A stretch of DNA of 64,000 nt from Blastococcus sp. CPCC 205250 (lineage in GTDB: Bacteria > Actinomycetota > Actinomycetes > Mycobacteriales > Geodermatophilaceae), in assembly GCF_019799925.1 (NCBI RefSeq), contig NZ_JABGCG010000007.1, positions 1-64,000 of the forward strand, in the 5' to 3' direction. The position numbers were made by a program, and so were the translations under genes. Below, one piece after another: positions 17,114-26,070 of this stretch; position 1 is the stretch's first letter; the number at the start of each line of letters is the position of its first letter. Below the pieces are notes generated by a model, which was not told the origin of the DNA, searched no databases, and saw only the letters and a list, made by a program, of their open reading frames with translations.

Positions 17114-18190
17114 TCAGGAGGCCAGTCCCGCGTACCCCGGGCGGACGACCTCGGTCAGCAGCCGGGCGCGCTCGGCGTCGTCGAGGAACGCGGCGGCCAG
17201 CGCGCGCTCGGTCACCCGCTGCACGTCGTCCCAGCCCCAGCCGAAGGTGGCGGTGACGTCGGCGAACTCGCTGGTGACGCTGACGCCGCTCATCAGCCGG
17301 TTGTCGGTGTTGAGCGTGACGGCGAACCCGGCGCGGTGCAGCCGGTCGACCGGGTGGTCGGCCAGCGAGGGGTAGGCGCCGGTCTGCACGTTGGACGACG
17401 GCGCGACCTCCAGGGGCACCTGCTCGTCGCGCACCCGGCGGGCCAGCGGGCCCAGCGTGCCGTCGGCGGCCACCTCGTCGGCGATGCGCACCCCGTGCCC
17501 GAGCCGCTGCGCGCGGGCGGTGTCCAGCGCGGCGCGGATGCTGTCGACGCCGGCCGCCTCCCCCGCGTGGATCGTCCGGTGCGCGCCGGCCCGGTCGAGC
17601 AGCGCGATCGCCGAGGGGTGGCGGTCGGGCGGGAAGCCGTCCTCCGGCCCGGCCAGGTCGAAGCCGACCACCCCGGCGTCGCGGTAGCGGACCACGAGCC
17701 CGGCCACCTCGTCCCACCGGTCGGCCTGGCGCATCGCGCACAGCAGCGCGCCGACCCGGATCGGCGTCCCGGCGGCGGCCGCGTCGGCGCTGCCGGCCGC
17801 GAACCCGTCGAGGATGGCCTCGACGGCCTCCTCGATCGGAGTGCCCTCCGCGGTGAGCAGCTCCGGCGCCATCCGCACCTCGGCGTACACGACGCCGTCG
17901 GCGGCCAGGTCCAGCGCGCACTCGCGGGCCACCCGGCGGACCGCCTCGGGCCGCTGCATGACGCCGACGGTGTGCGCGAAGGTCTCCAGGTACCGCACCA
18001 GGGAGCCGGAGTCGGCCGCCTGCAGGAACCAGGTGCCCAGGGCGTCCGCGTCGTCGGTCGGCAGGTCGCGGTAGCCCAGCTCGTCGGCGAGCTCGACCAC
18101 CGTCTGCGGCCGCAGCCCGCCGTCCAGGTGGTCGTGCAGCAGCACCTTGGGCGCGCGGCGCAGCTGCTCGCGCGAGGGGGTCGCCGGCAT
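17114..18190 (-). CDS. add: Adenosine deaminase
   Basis: The 358-residue enzyme converts (deoxy)adenosine to (deoxy)inosine. Zinc and catalytic residues are clear: HDHLDGG near residue 20, HAGEAAG with the catalytic Glu near 200, LGHG near 225 (His), and the final LNTDNRLMSG, where the usual DDP is TDN but the Asp ligand is kept. It starts at ATG 18190 in a TGATG overlap with the preceding ABC permease. It is the last gene of the nucleoside supraoperon; the inosine it makes is a substrate for PNP at 3.2 kb. Confidence 0.94.
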   Translation of the reverse strand: MPATPSREQLRRAPKVLLHDHLDGGLRPQTVVELADELGYRDLPTDDADALGTWFLQAADSGSLVRYLETFAHTVGVMQRPEAVRRVARECALDLAADGVVYAEVRMAPELLTAEGTPIEEAVEAILDGFAAGSADAAAAGTPIRVGALLCAMRQADRWDEVAGLVVRYRDAGVVGFDLAGPEDGFPPDRHPSAIALLDRAGAHRTIHAGEAAGVDSIRAALDTARAQRLGHGVRIADEVAADGTLGPLARRVRDEQVPLEVAPSSNVQTGAYPSLADHPVDRLHRAGFAVTLNTDNRLMSGVSVTSEFADVTATFGWGWDDVQRVTERALAAAFLDDAERARLLTEVVRPGYAGLAS

Positions 18191-19005
18191 CAGCCGTCCC
18201 CCCGGTCCTGCCAGCGGAAGGTGCGCACGCACAGCACCAGGCCGACGACGCACCAGATGCCCAGCACGAGGGCGACCCGGCCGAGCTCCCAGTGCCCGGC
18301 GGGCTCCTGCGCCGCGAGCGCGTCGGGCAGGAACACCGACCGCAGCCCCTGGGCCATCCACTTGAGCGGGAAGAGCGCGGCGACCGTCTGCAGCCAGGTG
18401 GGCACCTCGCTGAACTGGAAGAAGACGCCGGAGATGAACTGCAGGACCAGCGCGACGGGGGTGACCGTGGCCGAGGCCGACCGGCCGTTGCGGGCCAGGC
18501 TGGAGATCGCGATGCCCAGCAGCGTGCACGCGGCCGAGCCGAGCGCGGCCACCCACGCGAAGGTCAGCCAGTCCGTGCCCGACGGCAGGTCGATGTCGTA
18601 GAAGAGGGCGCCGATCGCGAGCAGGATCGCCACGATCGCCACCGTGACCACCAGGACCTGGACGACCTTGCCGACGAAGAACGCGCTCTTGGGCATCGGC
18701 GTCCCGGACAGGCCCTTGAGGGTCCCGTCGGAGCGCTCCGTCGCGATGCTGATCGCCATGTTCTGCAGGCTGGCGCCGAGGATGCCGGCGGCGATCACGC
18801 CGGCCATGAAGTACTGGGTGAACGAGATGCCGCTGCCCAGGTCGTAGTCGAGGACCGCCCCGAAGACCAGCAGCAGGATCACCGGGAACATCAGCGTGAA
18901 GACGACCGACTCCCGCTGGCGGAAGAACTCCTTGAGCTCCACCCCCGCGCGGGTGCGGCACACGCTCGCCACCGAGGGGAGGGTGCGCTCCTGGGTGGCC
19001 GTCAC
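18190..19005 (-). CDS. ABC-2 type exporter permease
   Basis: The 271-residue protein has about six membrane spans, starting with an N-terminal cytoplasmic helix (GVELKEFFRQRESVVFTLMFP) typical of drug and polysaccharide ABC-2 permeases. SIATERSDGTLKGLSGTPMP is the conserved gating/coupling loop of the DrrB/YadH type. It partners with the ATPase immediately upstream (GTGA overlap, start GTG 19005). Its place inside a nucleoside catabolism operon is unusual and suggests export of a nucleoside-related compound or analogue, but this is inference. Confidence 0.9.
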   Translation of the reverse strand: MTATQERTLPSVASVCRTRAGVELKEFFRQRESVVFTLMFPVILLLVFGAVLDYDLGSGISFTQYFMAGVIAAGILGASLQNMAISIATERSDGTLKGLSGTPMPKSAFFVGKVVQVLVVTVAIVAILLAIGALFYDIDLPSGTDWLTFAWVAALGSAACTLLGIAISSLARNGRSASATVTPVALVLQFISGVFFQFSEVPTWLQTVAALFPLKWMAQGLRSVFLPDALAAQEPAGHWELGRVALVLGIWCVVGLVLCVRTFRWQDRGDG

Positions 19006-19949
19006 GCCGGGTCCCCGATCATCCGCAGGTAGACGTCCTCGAGCGTCGGGCGGGCGACGGCCAGGTCGGGGACCTCGCCGCCGAGGCGGCCGGCCAGCTC
19101 GGCGACCAGCGCGGTCGGGGTCTGGGTGTCCTGGGTGCGCCGCACGCCGTCCTCGGTCCAGCTGACGACGGCCGGTGCGCTGCCCCGGCCGCCCAGCGCG
19201 GAGGGGACGGCGACCTCGACCAGCCGGCCGCGGGCGATCACGCCGACCCGGTCGGCCAGGGCCTCGGCCTCGTCCAGGTAGTGGGTGGTCAGCAGCATCG
19301 TGGTGCCGAGGTCGCGCAGCGAGCGGATCAGCGACCAGAACTGCCGCCGGGCCTCGGGGTCGAAGCCGGTGGTCGGCTCGTCGAGGAACAGCAGGGTCGG
19401 CCGGCCGACGATGCCGAGGGCGACGTCCAGCCGCCGCCGCTGGCCGCCGGACAGCGCCCGCCCGCGGACGCCGGCCTTCTCGGTCAGCCCGACGAGCTCG
19501 AGCACCTCGTCGGGGTCGCGCGGGTCGGGGTAGTAGGAGGCCTGCGCCCGGAGCAGCTCGCCGCACGTCAGCTGGCTGTCCCCGGCGCCGGACTGCAGCA
19601 CGATGCCCAGCTGCCCCTTCCAGCGCCGTCCGCCGGTGGCCGGGTCGGTGCCCAGCACCCGCACCTCACCGGCGTCGCGCCGGCGGAAGCCCTCGCAGAT
19701 CTCCACCGTTGTCGTCTTCCCGGCGCCGTTGGGCCCGAGCAGGGCGAAGATCTCGCCGCGGTGGATGTCCAGGTCCAGGCCGTCGACCGCGGTGAACTGC
19801 CCGTAGCGGCGCACCAGGCCGCGCACGGAGATCGCGGCGTCGGGGTCCAGCGGGGTGTCGGGCCGGGGCGCGGTGCTGGTCGCCGGGACCGCGGTCGGAC
19901 TGCTCACGGCTGTCCAGTGTGCTCCGCCGCCCACGGTGACCGGCGTCAT
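19002..19949 (-). CDS. ABC exporter ATP-binding protein (DrrA-type)
   Basis: About 315 residues. Walker A GPNGAGKTTT (near residue 72), Q-loop in VLQSGAGDSQL, signature LSGGQRRRLD, Walker B LLFLDEPTTGFD and switch His in TTHYLDEAE are all intact. A DrrA-like C-terminal extension (about 90 residues) follows. It powers the adjacent ABC-2 permease. ATG 19949 overlaps the deoA stop (ATGA); GTG 19907 is an alternative that drops a loosely conserved 14-residue tail. Confidence 0.92.
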   Translation of the reverse strand: MTPVTVGGGAHWTAVSSPTAVPATSTAPRPDTPLDPDAAISVRGLVRRYGQFTAVDGLDLDIHRGEIFALLGPNGAGKTTTVEICEGFRRRDAGEVRVLGTDPATGGRRWKGQLGIVLQSGAGDSQLTCGELLRAQASYYPDPRDPDEVLELVGLTEKAGVRGRALSGGQRRRLDVALGIVGRPTLLFLDEPTTGFDPEARRQFWSLIRSLRDLGTTMLLTTHYLDEAEALADRVGVIARGRLVEVAVPSALGGRGSAPAVVSWTEDGVRRTQDTQTPTALVAELAGRLGGEVPDLAVARPTLEDVYLRMIGDPA

Positions 19950-21241
19950 ACCCCGGATGTCGAGGCGGTGACCCGGTCGAGGACGAGGGGCAGGGGGACG
20001 TCGTCGGTGTCGACGCCGACCGCGTTCTCCAGCGCCTCCAGCGCCCGCGGGATCCGGCCGGCGTCGTCGGTGTGCAGCTCCAGGAGCGGCTGCCCGGCGG
20101 TCACCTGCTCCCCCACCGTCGCCGTCCAGGTGACCCCGGCGGCGGCCGAGACCGGGTCCTCCTTGCGGGCGCGGCCGGCCCCCAGCCGCCAGGCGGCCAC
20201 CCCGAGCGCGTACGCGTCGAGCCGGGTGAGGGTGCCGGTGGCCGGCGCGGTCACCACGTGCCGCTCGGCCGGCTGCGGCAGCGGGGCGTCCGGGTCCCCG
20301 CCCTGCGCGGCGATCATCCGCCGCCACACGTCCATGGCGCGGCCGTCGGCCAGGGCCTCGGCGGGGTCGACGTCGTCGCGGCCGGCACCGGCGAGCATCT
20401 CCCGGGCCAGGGCGAGGGTCAGCTCCACGAGGTCGGCCGGCCCGCCACCGGCGAGCACCTCCACCGACTCGGCGACCTCGACGGCGTTGCCCGCGGCGCG
20501 GCCCAGGGGGCGGTCCATCGCCGTCACCAGCGCCACCGTGCGGACCCCGGCCGCCTCGCCCAGGCCGACCATCGTGCGGGCGAGCTCCCGGGAGGCCTCG
20601 GGGTGCTTCATGAACGCCCCCGAGCCGGTCTTCACGTCGAGCACCAGCGCGTCGGCGCCCTCGGCGATCTTCTTGCTCATGATCGAGCTGGCGATCAGCG
20701 GGATCGACTCGACCGTGCCGGTGACGTCGCGCAGGGCGTACAGCTTCTTGTCCGCCGGGGCCAGGTCGTTGCCCGCGGCGCAGACGACCGCGCCCACCTC
20801 GCGCAGCTGGCGCAGGTAGGCCTCCTCGTGCACGTCGGCCCGCCAGCCGGGGATCGCCTCGAGCTTGTCCAGCGTGCCGCCGGTGTGGCCCAGGCCGCGG
20901 CCGGACAGCTGCGGCACGGCCACCCCGCAGGCGGCCACCAGCGGCGCGAGCGGCAGCGTGGTCTTGTCGCCGACGCCGCCGGTGGAGTGCTTGTCGGCGG
21001 TCGGCCGGCCCAGCGAGGAGAGGTCCTTGCGCTCGCCGGAGTCGATCATCGCCTGCGTCCAGACGGCCAGCTCCGCCGGCGTCATGCCACGGAAGAACAC
21101 CGCCATGAGCAGGGCGCTCATCTGCTCGTCGGGCACCTGGCCGGCGGTGTAGGCGCCGATCACCCAGCGGATCTGCTCGGCGGTCAGCTCGACGCCGTCC
21201 CGCTTCGCCCGGAGGACGTCGATCGCGTCGAAGGCGCTCAC
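19946..21241 (-). CDS. deoA: Thymidine phosphorylase
   Basis: The 431-residue enzyme phosphorolyses thymidine/deoxyuridine to base and deoxyribose-1-phosphate. The family signature SGRGLGHTGGTLDKLE is intact (near residue 108), preceded by the phosphate loop KHSTGGVGDKTTL and followed by TGSGAFM. A C-terminal PYNP domain ends the protein. GTG 21241 overlaps the cdd stop (GTGA). Its product needs phosphopentomutase and DeoC, encoded by pmmB (candidate) and deoC at 4-10 kb. Confidence 0.95.
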   Translation of the reverse strand: MSAFDAIDVLRAKRDGVELTAEQIRWVIGAYTAGQVPDEQMSALLMAVFFRGMTPAELAVWTQAMIDSGERKDLSSLGRPTADKHSTGGVGDKTTLPLAPLVAACGVAVPQLSGRGLGHTGGTLDKLEAIPGWRADVHEEAYLRQLREVGAVVCAAGNDLAPADKKLYALRDVTGTVESIPLIASSIMSKKIAEGADALVLDVKTGSGAFMKHPEASRELARTMVGLGEAAGVRTVALVTAMDRPLGRAAGNAVEVAESVEVLAGGGPADLVELTLALAREMLAGAGRDDVDPAEALADGRAMDVWRRMIAAQGGDPDAPLPQPAERHVVTAPATGTLTRLDAYALGVAAWRLGAGRARKEDPVSAAAGVTWTATVGEQVTAGQPLLELHTDDAGRIPRALEALENAVGVDTDDVPLPLVLDRVTASTSGV

Positions 21242-21669
21242 CGGTCCGCCGCCTTGACGAGGTCCTCGGGGCCGAAGGCGTCCGGCAGCACCTCGCGCAT
21301 CGGGACGATCCCCAGCGACACCGTCTCGATGAGCATCTCCGCGCCGCCGTGCTCCCACAGCAGCTGCCGGCATCGGCCGCAGGGCATGAGCGGCTGCCCG
21401 TCCCCGCCGACGCACGCGACGGCGACCAGCCGGCCGCCGCCGGTGCGGGCCAGGTCGCTGACCATGCCGCACTCGGCGCACAGGCCCAGGCCGTAGGAGG
21501 CGTTCTCCACGTTGCACCCGGTGACCACGCGACCGTCGTCCACCAGGCCCGCCACCCCCACCGGGAAGCGGGAGTACGGCGCGTAGGCGTGGGTCATCGC
21601 CTCCCGCGCCGCTGTCCGCAGCGCGTCCCAGTCGACGTCGGCCACCCGTCCCACCACCTCGTCCGGCAC
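21238..21669 (-). CDS. cdd: Cytidine deaminase
   Basis: The 143-residue enzyme deaminates (deoxy)cytidine. Zinc site: CAEC, with the catalytic Glu, in LGLCAECGMVS, and PCGRC in LMPCGRCRQLLWEHG; the NVENASYG substrate loop is present. Three-Cys zinc ligation fits the small tetrameric type. GTG 21669 shares one base with the TAG of the upstream permease (TAGTG). The next gene is deoA, so deoxycytidine can be turned to deoxyuridine and then cleaved. Confidence 0.94.
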   Translation of the reverse strand: MPDEVVGRVADVDWDALRTAAREAMTHAYAPYSRFPVGVAGLVDDGRVVTGCNVENASYGLGLCAECGMVSDLARTGGGRLVAVACVGGDGQPLMPCGRCRQLLWEHGGAEMLIETVSLGIVPMREVLPDAFGPEDLVKAADR

Positions 21670-22958
21670 TAGTGCTCCCCTCGTCGGTAGACCAGGCCGT
21701 CGGCCTTGGGCATGCGCAATCGCTGGGAGGCCAGGGAGAGCACCAGCAGCGTGATCAGGTGCGGGGTGAACGAGACCAGGCCCGGGGCCAGCTCGTCGAT
21801 GGTGAGGAAGCCCCACAGCGCCGCGGCGGCGATCACCAGCGCGGCACCGGCCTGCCAGTAGCGGGCCCGGCGCAGCTGCACCACCGCGACCACGGCGAGC
21901 CCGACGGCGACCAGCAGCAGCAGGGCCACCACGGCCGAGCGGCTGCGCAGCTGCAGGGCGTCGGCGAAGCCGAACAGCCCGGCACCGGCCGCCAGGCCCC
22001 CCGGCCGCCAGTTGCCGAAGATCAGCGCCGCCAGCCCGATGAAGCCGCGGCCGCCGGTCTGCCCCTCGCGGTAGATGCCGGCGATGAAGACGAGGAACAC
22101 CCCGCCCAGGCCGGCCAGGGCCCCGGAGATGACCACCGCGATGTACTTGAGCCGGTACACCGGCACGCCGAGCGAGTCCGCGGCCGCCGGGTTCTCCCCG
22201 CACGAGCGCAGCCGCAGGCCGAACGCCGTCCGCCACAGGATGAGGTAGGACACCGGCACCAGCAGGACCGCGAGCAGCGTGAGCAGCCCGATGCCGCTGG
22301 TCAGTCCGCGCAGCAGGCCGGCCACGTCGCTGAGCAGGAACCAGTGCTTCGCCTCGAGGTCCCCGAGCCAGTCGGGGCCGGAGGAGAGCACCGGCACCGA
22401 GAAGCTGGGCGGGTCGCCGTCCAGCGACGGCGACTGGGTGGGGCCGCCGCCGGTGTCCTCGGTGTAGATGAGCTCGGAGAGGAAGCGGACGACGCCGTCG
22501 GCGAGCAGGTTGATCGCGACGCCGGAGACGACGTGGTCCACGCCGAAGGTCACCGTGGCCACCGCGTGCAGCAGCCCGCCGAGGGCGCCGAAGAGGACAC
22601 CGCCGAGCAGCGCGCCGGTCCATCCCCAGTGCCAGCCGCCGTACCCCGCGCCCCAGGTGCCGAGGATCATCATCCCCTCGAGCCCGATGTTCACCACGCC
22701 CGCGCGCTCGGAGAACAGCCCGCCCAGCGCGGCCAGGCCGATCGGCACCGCCAGCAGCAGCGCCGCCCCGAGCGTCGACGACGACGTCAGGGCCTCCTCG
22801 CCGGAGATGACCCGGACGATCGAGAACATCACCACCATCGCGACCGCCGCCCACAGGAACCGCCGCTGGCGGCCGCCCCCCATGAGCAGGTCGGTCAGCG
22901 GGCCGCGGCTGGGGCGGGTGCCGTCCTGCGTCTCCCGCTGGGTCGAGGCCGCGCTCAC
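21669..22958 (-). CDS. Nucleoside ABC transporter permease (second subunit)
   Basis: The 429-residue membrane protein has the BPD_transp_2 (simple-sugar/nucleoside importer) pattern: GLFSERAGVVNIGLEGMMILG near residue 85, VSGVAINLLADGVV, and the coupling helix SCGENPAAADSLGV with GGVFL downstream. ERAGVVNIGLEG is typical of permeases paired with BmpA binding proteins. An extra hydrophobic pair at the C-terminus (about residues 345-400) is longer than usual. It pairs with the preceding permease (GTGA overlap, start GTG 22958). Confidence 0.92.
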   Translation of the reverse strand: MSAASTQRETQDGTRPSRGPLTDLLMGGGRQRRFLWAAVAMVVMFSIVRVISGEEALTSSSTLGAALLLAVPIGLAALGGLFSERAGVVNIGLEGMMILGTWGAGYGGWHWGWTGALLGGVLFGALGGLLHAVATVTFGVDHVVSGVAINLLADGVVRFLSELIYTEDTGGGPTQSPSLDGDPPSFSVPVLSSGPDWLGDLEAKHWFLLSDVAGLLRGLTSGIGLLTLLAVLLVPVSYLILWRTAFGLRLRSCGENPAAADSLGVPVYRLKYIAVVISGALAGLGGVFLVFIAGIYREGQTGGRGFIGLAALIFGNWRPGGLAAGAGLFGFADALQLRSRSAVVALLLLVAVGLAVVAVVQLRRARYWQAGAALVIAAAALWGFLTIDELAPGLVSFTPHLITLLVLSLASQRLRMPKADGLVYRRGEH

Positions 22959-24202
22959 GGTCGTGCTCCCTCGGGCGTACCGGGGACCCCGGTGTGGATG
23001 CGGTGCCCGCCGTCGGGTCCGACGTCGGGGGTCGGCGGGGTCCCGGGCCCGCTCCCGCCGCCGCCCTCCGGCGGGGCGCCGGTGGCCCGGGCCCCCTCGC
23101 GCTCGGCGGAGCGGCGGGCCAGCCGGCGGGCGATCTCGTTGGCCACGACGACGGCGAGCACGATCGTCCCCTGGATGATCGTGACCACCGAGGCCGGGAT
23201 GTCCTCGAACTGCAGCAGCGGCGCGGCCCGGTCGAGGACGGCGAACAGCAGCGCCGCCAGCGCGATGCCCAGCGGCGAGTTGCGCCCGAGCAGCGCGACG
23301 GCGATGCCGAGGAAGCCCAGGCCGGCGGTGAACTCGGTGCCGTACTCGTAGTCCGCGCCGAGCAGGTCGGGCAGCCCGATGAGGCCGGCGACGGCTCCGG
23401 ACAGCAGCATCGTGCTGATCACCATGCGGCGGGTGTCCACGCCGCTGGCGGTGGCCGCGGACGGCGACAGGCCGGTGGCGCGCAGGTCGAAGCCGAACCG
23501 GGTCCGCGCGAGCACCACGGAGACGATCACACCCACGACCACGGCCACGACCAGGAAGCCGAAGAGCTCGCTGCGCGGCTCGGCCAGACCGAGCCCGGTG
23601 AGCACGCCGGTGAGGTCGGGGAAGCGCCCGGACTCCGGGATCTCGGAGGTGGTGACGATGCCGTCGCCCTCGGCGCTGCCCCGCAGGGGCCCGGTGAGCA
23701 GGTAGCCCGCCAGCCCGAGCGCGACGAAGTTCAGCATGATCGAGCTGATGACCTCGCTGACGCCGCGGGTCACCTTGAGCACGGCGACGATGCCGGCCCA
23801 CAGGGCGCCGACCACCATGGCCACCACGATGATGAACAGCACGTGCAGCGGCGCCGGCAGGCTGACCGCGGCACCGGCCGCGGCGGCCATGATCGTGGCC
23901 AGCCGGTACTGACCCTCGACGCCGATGTTGAACAGGCCCATCCGGAACGCCACGGAGACGGCCAGCCCGGCGAGGAACAGCGGCACGGCCCGGTTGAGGA
24001 TGACCACGATGGCCTGGACCTGCGCGGCCGGCGTCTCCCCGAGGTTCGTGATCACCTGGAGCGCGGTGAAGGGGTCCTCGCCGATGGCCGCGATGACGAT
24101 GCCGGAGATGACCAGCGCGACGACGAGGGCCAGGACCGGCCCCAGCAGTGCCAGCCCGGCGCGACGCACCGCGCCCATGCCGCCGGGGGATGCGGGGCTC
24201 AC
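22955..24202 (-). CDS. Nucleoside ABC transporter permease (first subunit)
   Basis: The 415-residue BPD_transp_2 permease has MGLFNIGVEGQYRLATI near residue 88, VSEVISSIMLNFVAL, and a coupling loop FDLRATGLSPSAATASGVD. About nine membrane spans. A C-terminal Gly/Pro-rich tail of about 45 residues is probably cytoplasmic and disordered. It forms a heterodimeric channel with the following permease. Start GTG 24202 overlaps the ATPase stop (GTGA). Confidence 0.92.
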   Translation of the reverse strand: MSPASPGGMGAVRRAGLALLGPVLALVVALVISGIVIAAIGEDPFTALQVITNLGETPAAQVQAIVVILNRAVPLFLAGLAVSVAFRMGLFNIGVEGQYRLATIMAAAAGAAVSLPAPLHVLFIIVVAMVVGALWAGIVAVLKVTRGVSEVISSIMLNFVALGLAGYLLTGPLRGSAEGDGIVTTSEIPESGRFPDLTGVLTGLGLAEPRSELFGFLVVAVVVGVIVSVVLARTRFGFDLRATGLSPSAATASGVDTRRMVISTMLLSGAVAGLIGLPDLLGADYEYGTEFTAGLGFLGIAVALLGRNSPLGIALAALLFAVLDRAAPLLQFEDIPASVVTIIQGTIVLAVVVANEIARRLARRSAEREGARATGAPPEGGGGSGPGTPPTPDVGPDGGHRIHTGVPGTPEGARP

Positions 24203-25842
24203 GCCGCACCCGCCGCGGTCCGCGCGCCGGTCATGTAGCCGCCGAGTTCCTCGGGGGTGACGCGGCCCGGGTCGACGGTGGCGACCAGCCGGCCGCGCAG
24301 CATGACGTGCAGGGTGTCGGAGAGCCCGATGAGCTCGTCGAGGTCCGCGGAGACCAGCACGATGCCCAGGCCCTCGGCGCGGGCGTCCTTGAGCAGCTCC
24401 CAGATCACGGCCTGGGCGCCGACGTCGACGCCGCGGGTGGGGTGGGCGGCCAGCAGCAGCCGCGGGTGGGCGCTCATCTCGCGGCCCACGATCAGCTTCT
24501 GCTGGTTGCCGCCGGACAGGGCGACGGCGAGGGTGTCGGGCCCGGGCGCGCGGACGTCGTACTCCCGCATGATCCGCTCGGTGTCGCTGCGCGCGCCCCG
24601 GCGGTCGATGAAGGGGCCCTTCACGGCCGGCGGCCGGGTCTGGTGGCCGAGGATCCGGTTCTCCCACAGCGGCGCCTCGAGCAGCATGCCCTGGCGGTGC
24701 CGGTCCTCGGGGATGAGCCCGACGCCGGCCTCCCGTCGGGCCCGGGTGCTCCAGGCGCTGACGTCGTCCGACCCGAGCGTGAGCGTGCCCGCGGCCAGGG
24801 AGCGCAGTCCCATGATGGCGTCGACGAGCTCGGCCTGGCCGTTGCCCTCGACGCCGGCGATGCCGACCACCTCCCCCTCGCGGACGGTGAGGTCGACGCC
24901 GTCGACGAGGCTGCGGCCGGCCGCGTCGTGCACGGTGACCCCGGCCAGCCGCAGCACGACCGTGTCGCGGACGGTGGACTCACGGGTCGCCGGGGTGGGC
25001 AGCTGCGACCCGACCATGAGCTCGGCCAGCTGCCTGACCGTGGTCGTCCGCGGGTCGGCGGTGCCGACGGTCGTCCCCCGCCGGATGACGGTGATCGAGT
25101 CGGCGACGCGGCGCACCTCGTCGAGCTTGTGCGAGATGAAGATGACGGTGAGCCCCTCGCGCTTGAGCTCGGCGAGGTTGCGGAACAGGTCGTCGACCTC
25201 CTGCGGGACCAGCACGGCGGTCGGCTCGTCGAGGATCAGGGTGCGCGCCCCGCGGTAGAGGACCTTCGCGATCTCGACCCGCTGCCGGTCGCCGACCCCG
25301 AGGTCCTCGACGAGGGCGTCGGGCTCCAGGCCCAGGCTGTAGCGCGCCGAGATGTCGTTGATGCGCCGGCGCGCCTCGACCATGTCCAGCCGCCCGCCCC
25401 GGGTGGGCTCGCTGCCCAGGACGACGTTCTCCAGCACGGTGAAGTTGTCGGCCAGCATGAAGTGCTGGTGCACCATGCCGATGCCCGCCGCGATGGCGTC
25501 GGCGGGGCTGCGGAACACGACCTCGCGCCCGTCGACGGAGACCGTGCCCTCGTCGGGACGGTGCATGCCGTACAGGGTCTTCATCAGCGTCGACTTGCCG
25601 GCGCCGTTCTCCCCGACGATGGCGTGCACCTCGCCGCGGCGGACGCGCAGCTCGATGTCGCGGTTGGCCACCACGCCGGGGAAGCGCTTGGTGATCCCGC
25701 GCAGCTCCACGGCGAGCGGGGCGCTGCCCGCGCCGTGCCCGCCGCCGTCCGCGCCGGCTCCGACCGCACGGGCGCCGTCGGCACCGGCGCCGTCCGCACC
25801 GCCGTGCCGCGGCCGGTCCGGCGGCCCGCCTGCTGTGGCCAT
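24199..25842 (-). CDS. Nucleoside ABC transporter ATP-binding protein (duplicated domain)
   Basis: The 547-residue protein has two ABC domains. The first has Walker A GENGAGKSTL (near residue 78), a signature-like DLGVGDRQRVEIAK and Walker B ILDEPTAVLVPQE. The second has a degenerate P-loop (GVEGNGQAE), signature LSGGNQQK and a partial Walker B LLAAHPTRGVD, which is normal for this YufO-like class. A Gly/Ala/Asp-rich N-terminal tail of about 42 residues is unusual. ATG 25842 follows GGGAGAGG. It energises uptake with the two permeases and the BmpA protein upstream. Confidence 0.93.
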   Translation of the reverse strand: MATAGGPPDRPRHGGADGAGADGARAVGAGADGGGHGAGSAPLAVELRGITKRFPGVVANRDIELRVRRGEVHAIVGENGAGKSTLMKTLYGMHRPDEGTVSVDGREVVFRSPADAIAAGIGMVHQHFMLADNFTVLENVVLGSEPTRGGRLDMVEARRRINDISARYSLGLEPDALVEDLGVGDRQRVEIAKVLYRGARTLILDEPTAVLVPQEVDDLFRNLAELKREGLTVIFISHKLDEVRRVADSITVIRRGTTVGTADPRTTTVRQLAELMVGSQLPTPATRESTVRDTVVLRLAGVTVHDAAGRSLVDGVDLTVREGEVVGIAGVEGNGQAELVDAIMGLRSLAAGTLTLGSDDVSAWSTRARREAGVGLIPEDRHRQGMLLEAPLWENRILGHQTRPPAVKGPFIDRRGARSDTERIMREYDVRAPGPDTLAVALSGGNQQKLIVGREMSAHPRLLLAAHPTRGVDVGAQAVIWELLKDARAEGLGIVLVSADLDELIGLSDTLHVMLRGRLVATVDPGRVTPEELGGYMTGARTAAGAA

Positions 25843-26013
25843 GGGGCCTCTCCCTCACTGCGGCCCGCGGGGGTCGGGGCCGGTCGATCCTCGGTCGTCC
25901 GGCGCGGGGTCTGCCGCGCCGTCCTGGCTGCCCGCCCGGCTGGGACGGGGCACCGCCGCATGATGTCGCACCCGTGCCGGTCCGGCGCCGTCGAGGGCCG
26001 GGTCCCGACACGG

Positions 26014-26049
26014 CGGCGGGCCCGGGAGTGTGCTCCCCCGGGCCCGCCG
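26014..26049 (-). terminator. Hairpin between binding-protein gene and ATPase gene
   Basis: A 13-base perfect stem (26014-26026 with 26037-26049) has a 10-base loop and starts about 20 bases after the binding-protein stop. It would terminate part of the transcripts or stabilise the upstream mRNA, giving more binding protein than transporter. Confidence 0.7.
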
Positions 26050-26070
26050 TCGTCCGCGCTGCGTGTCAGG

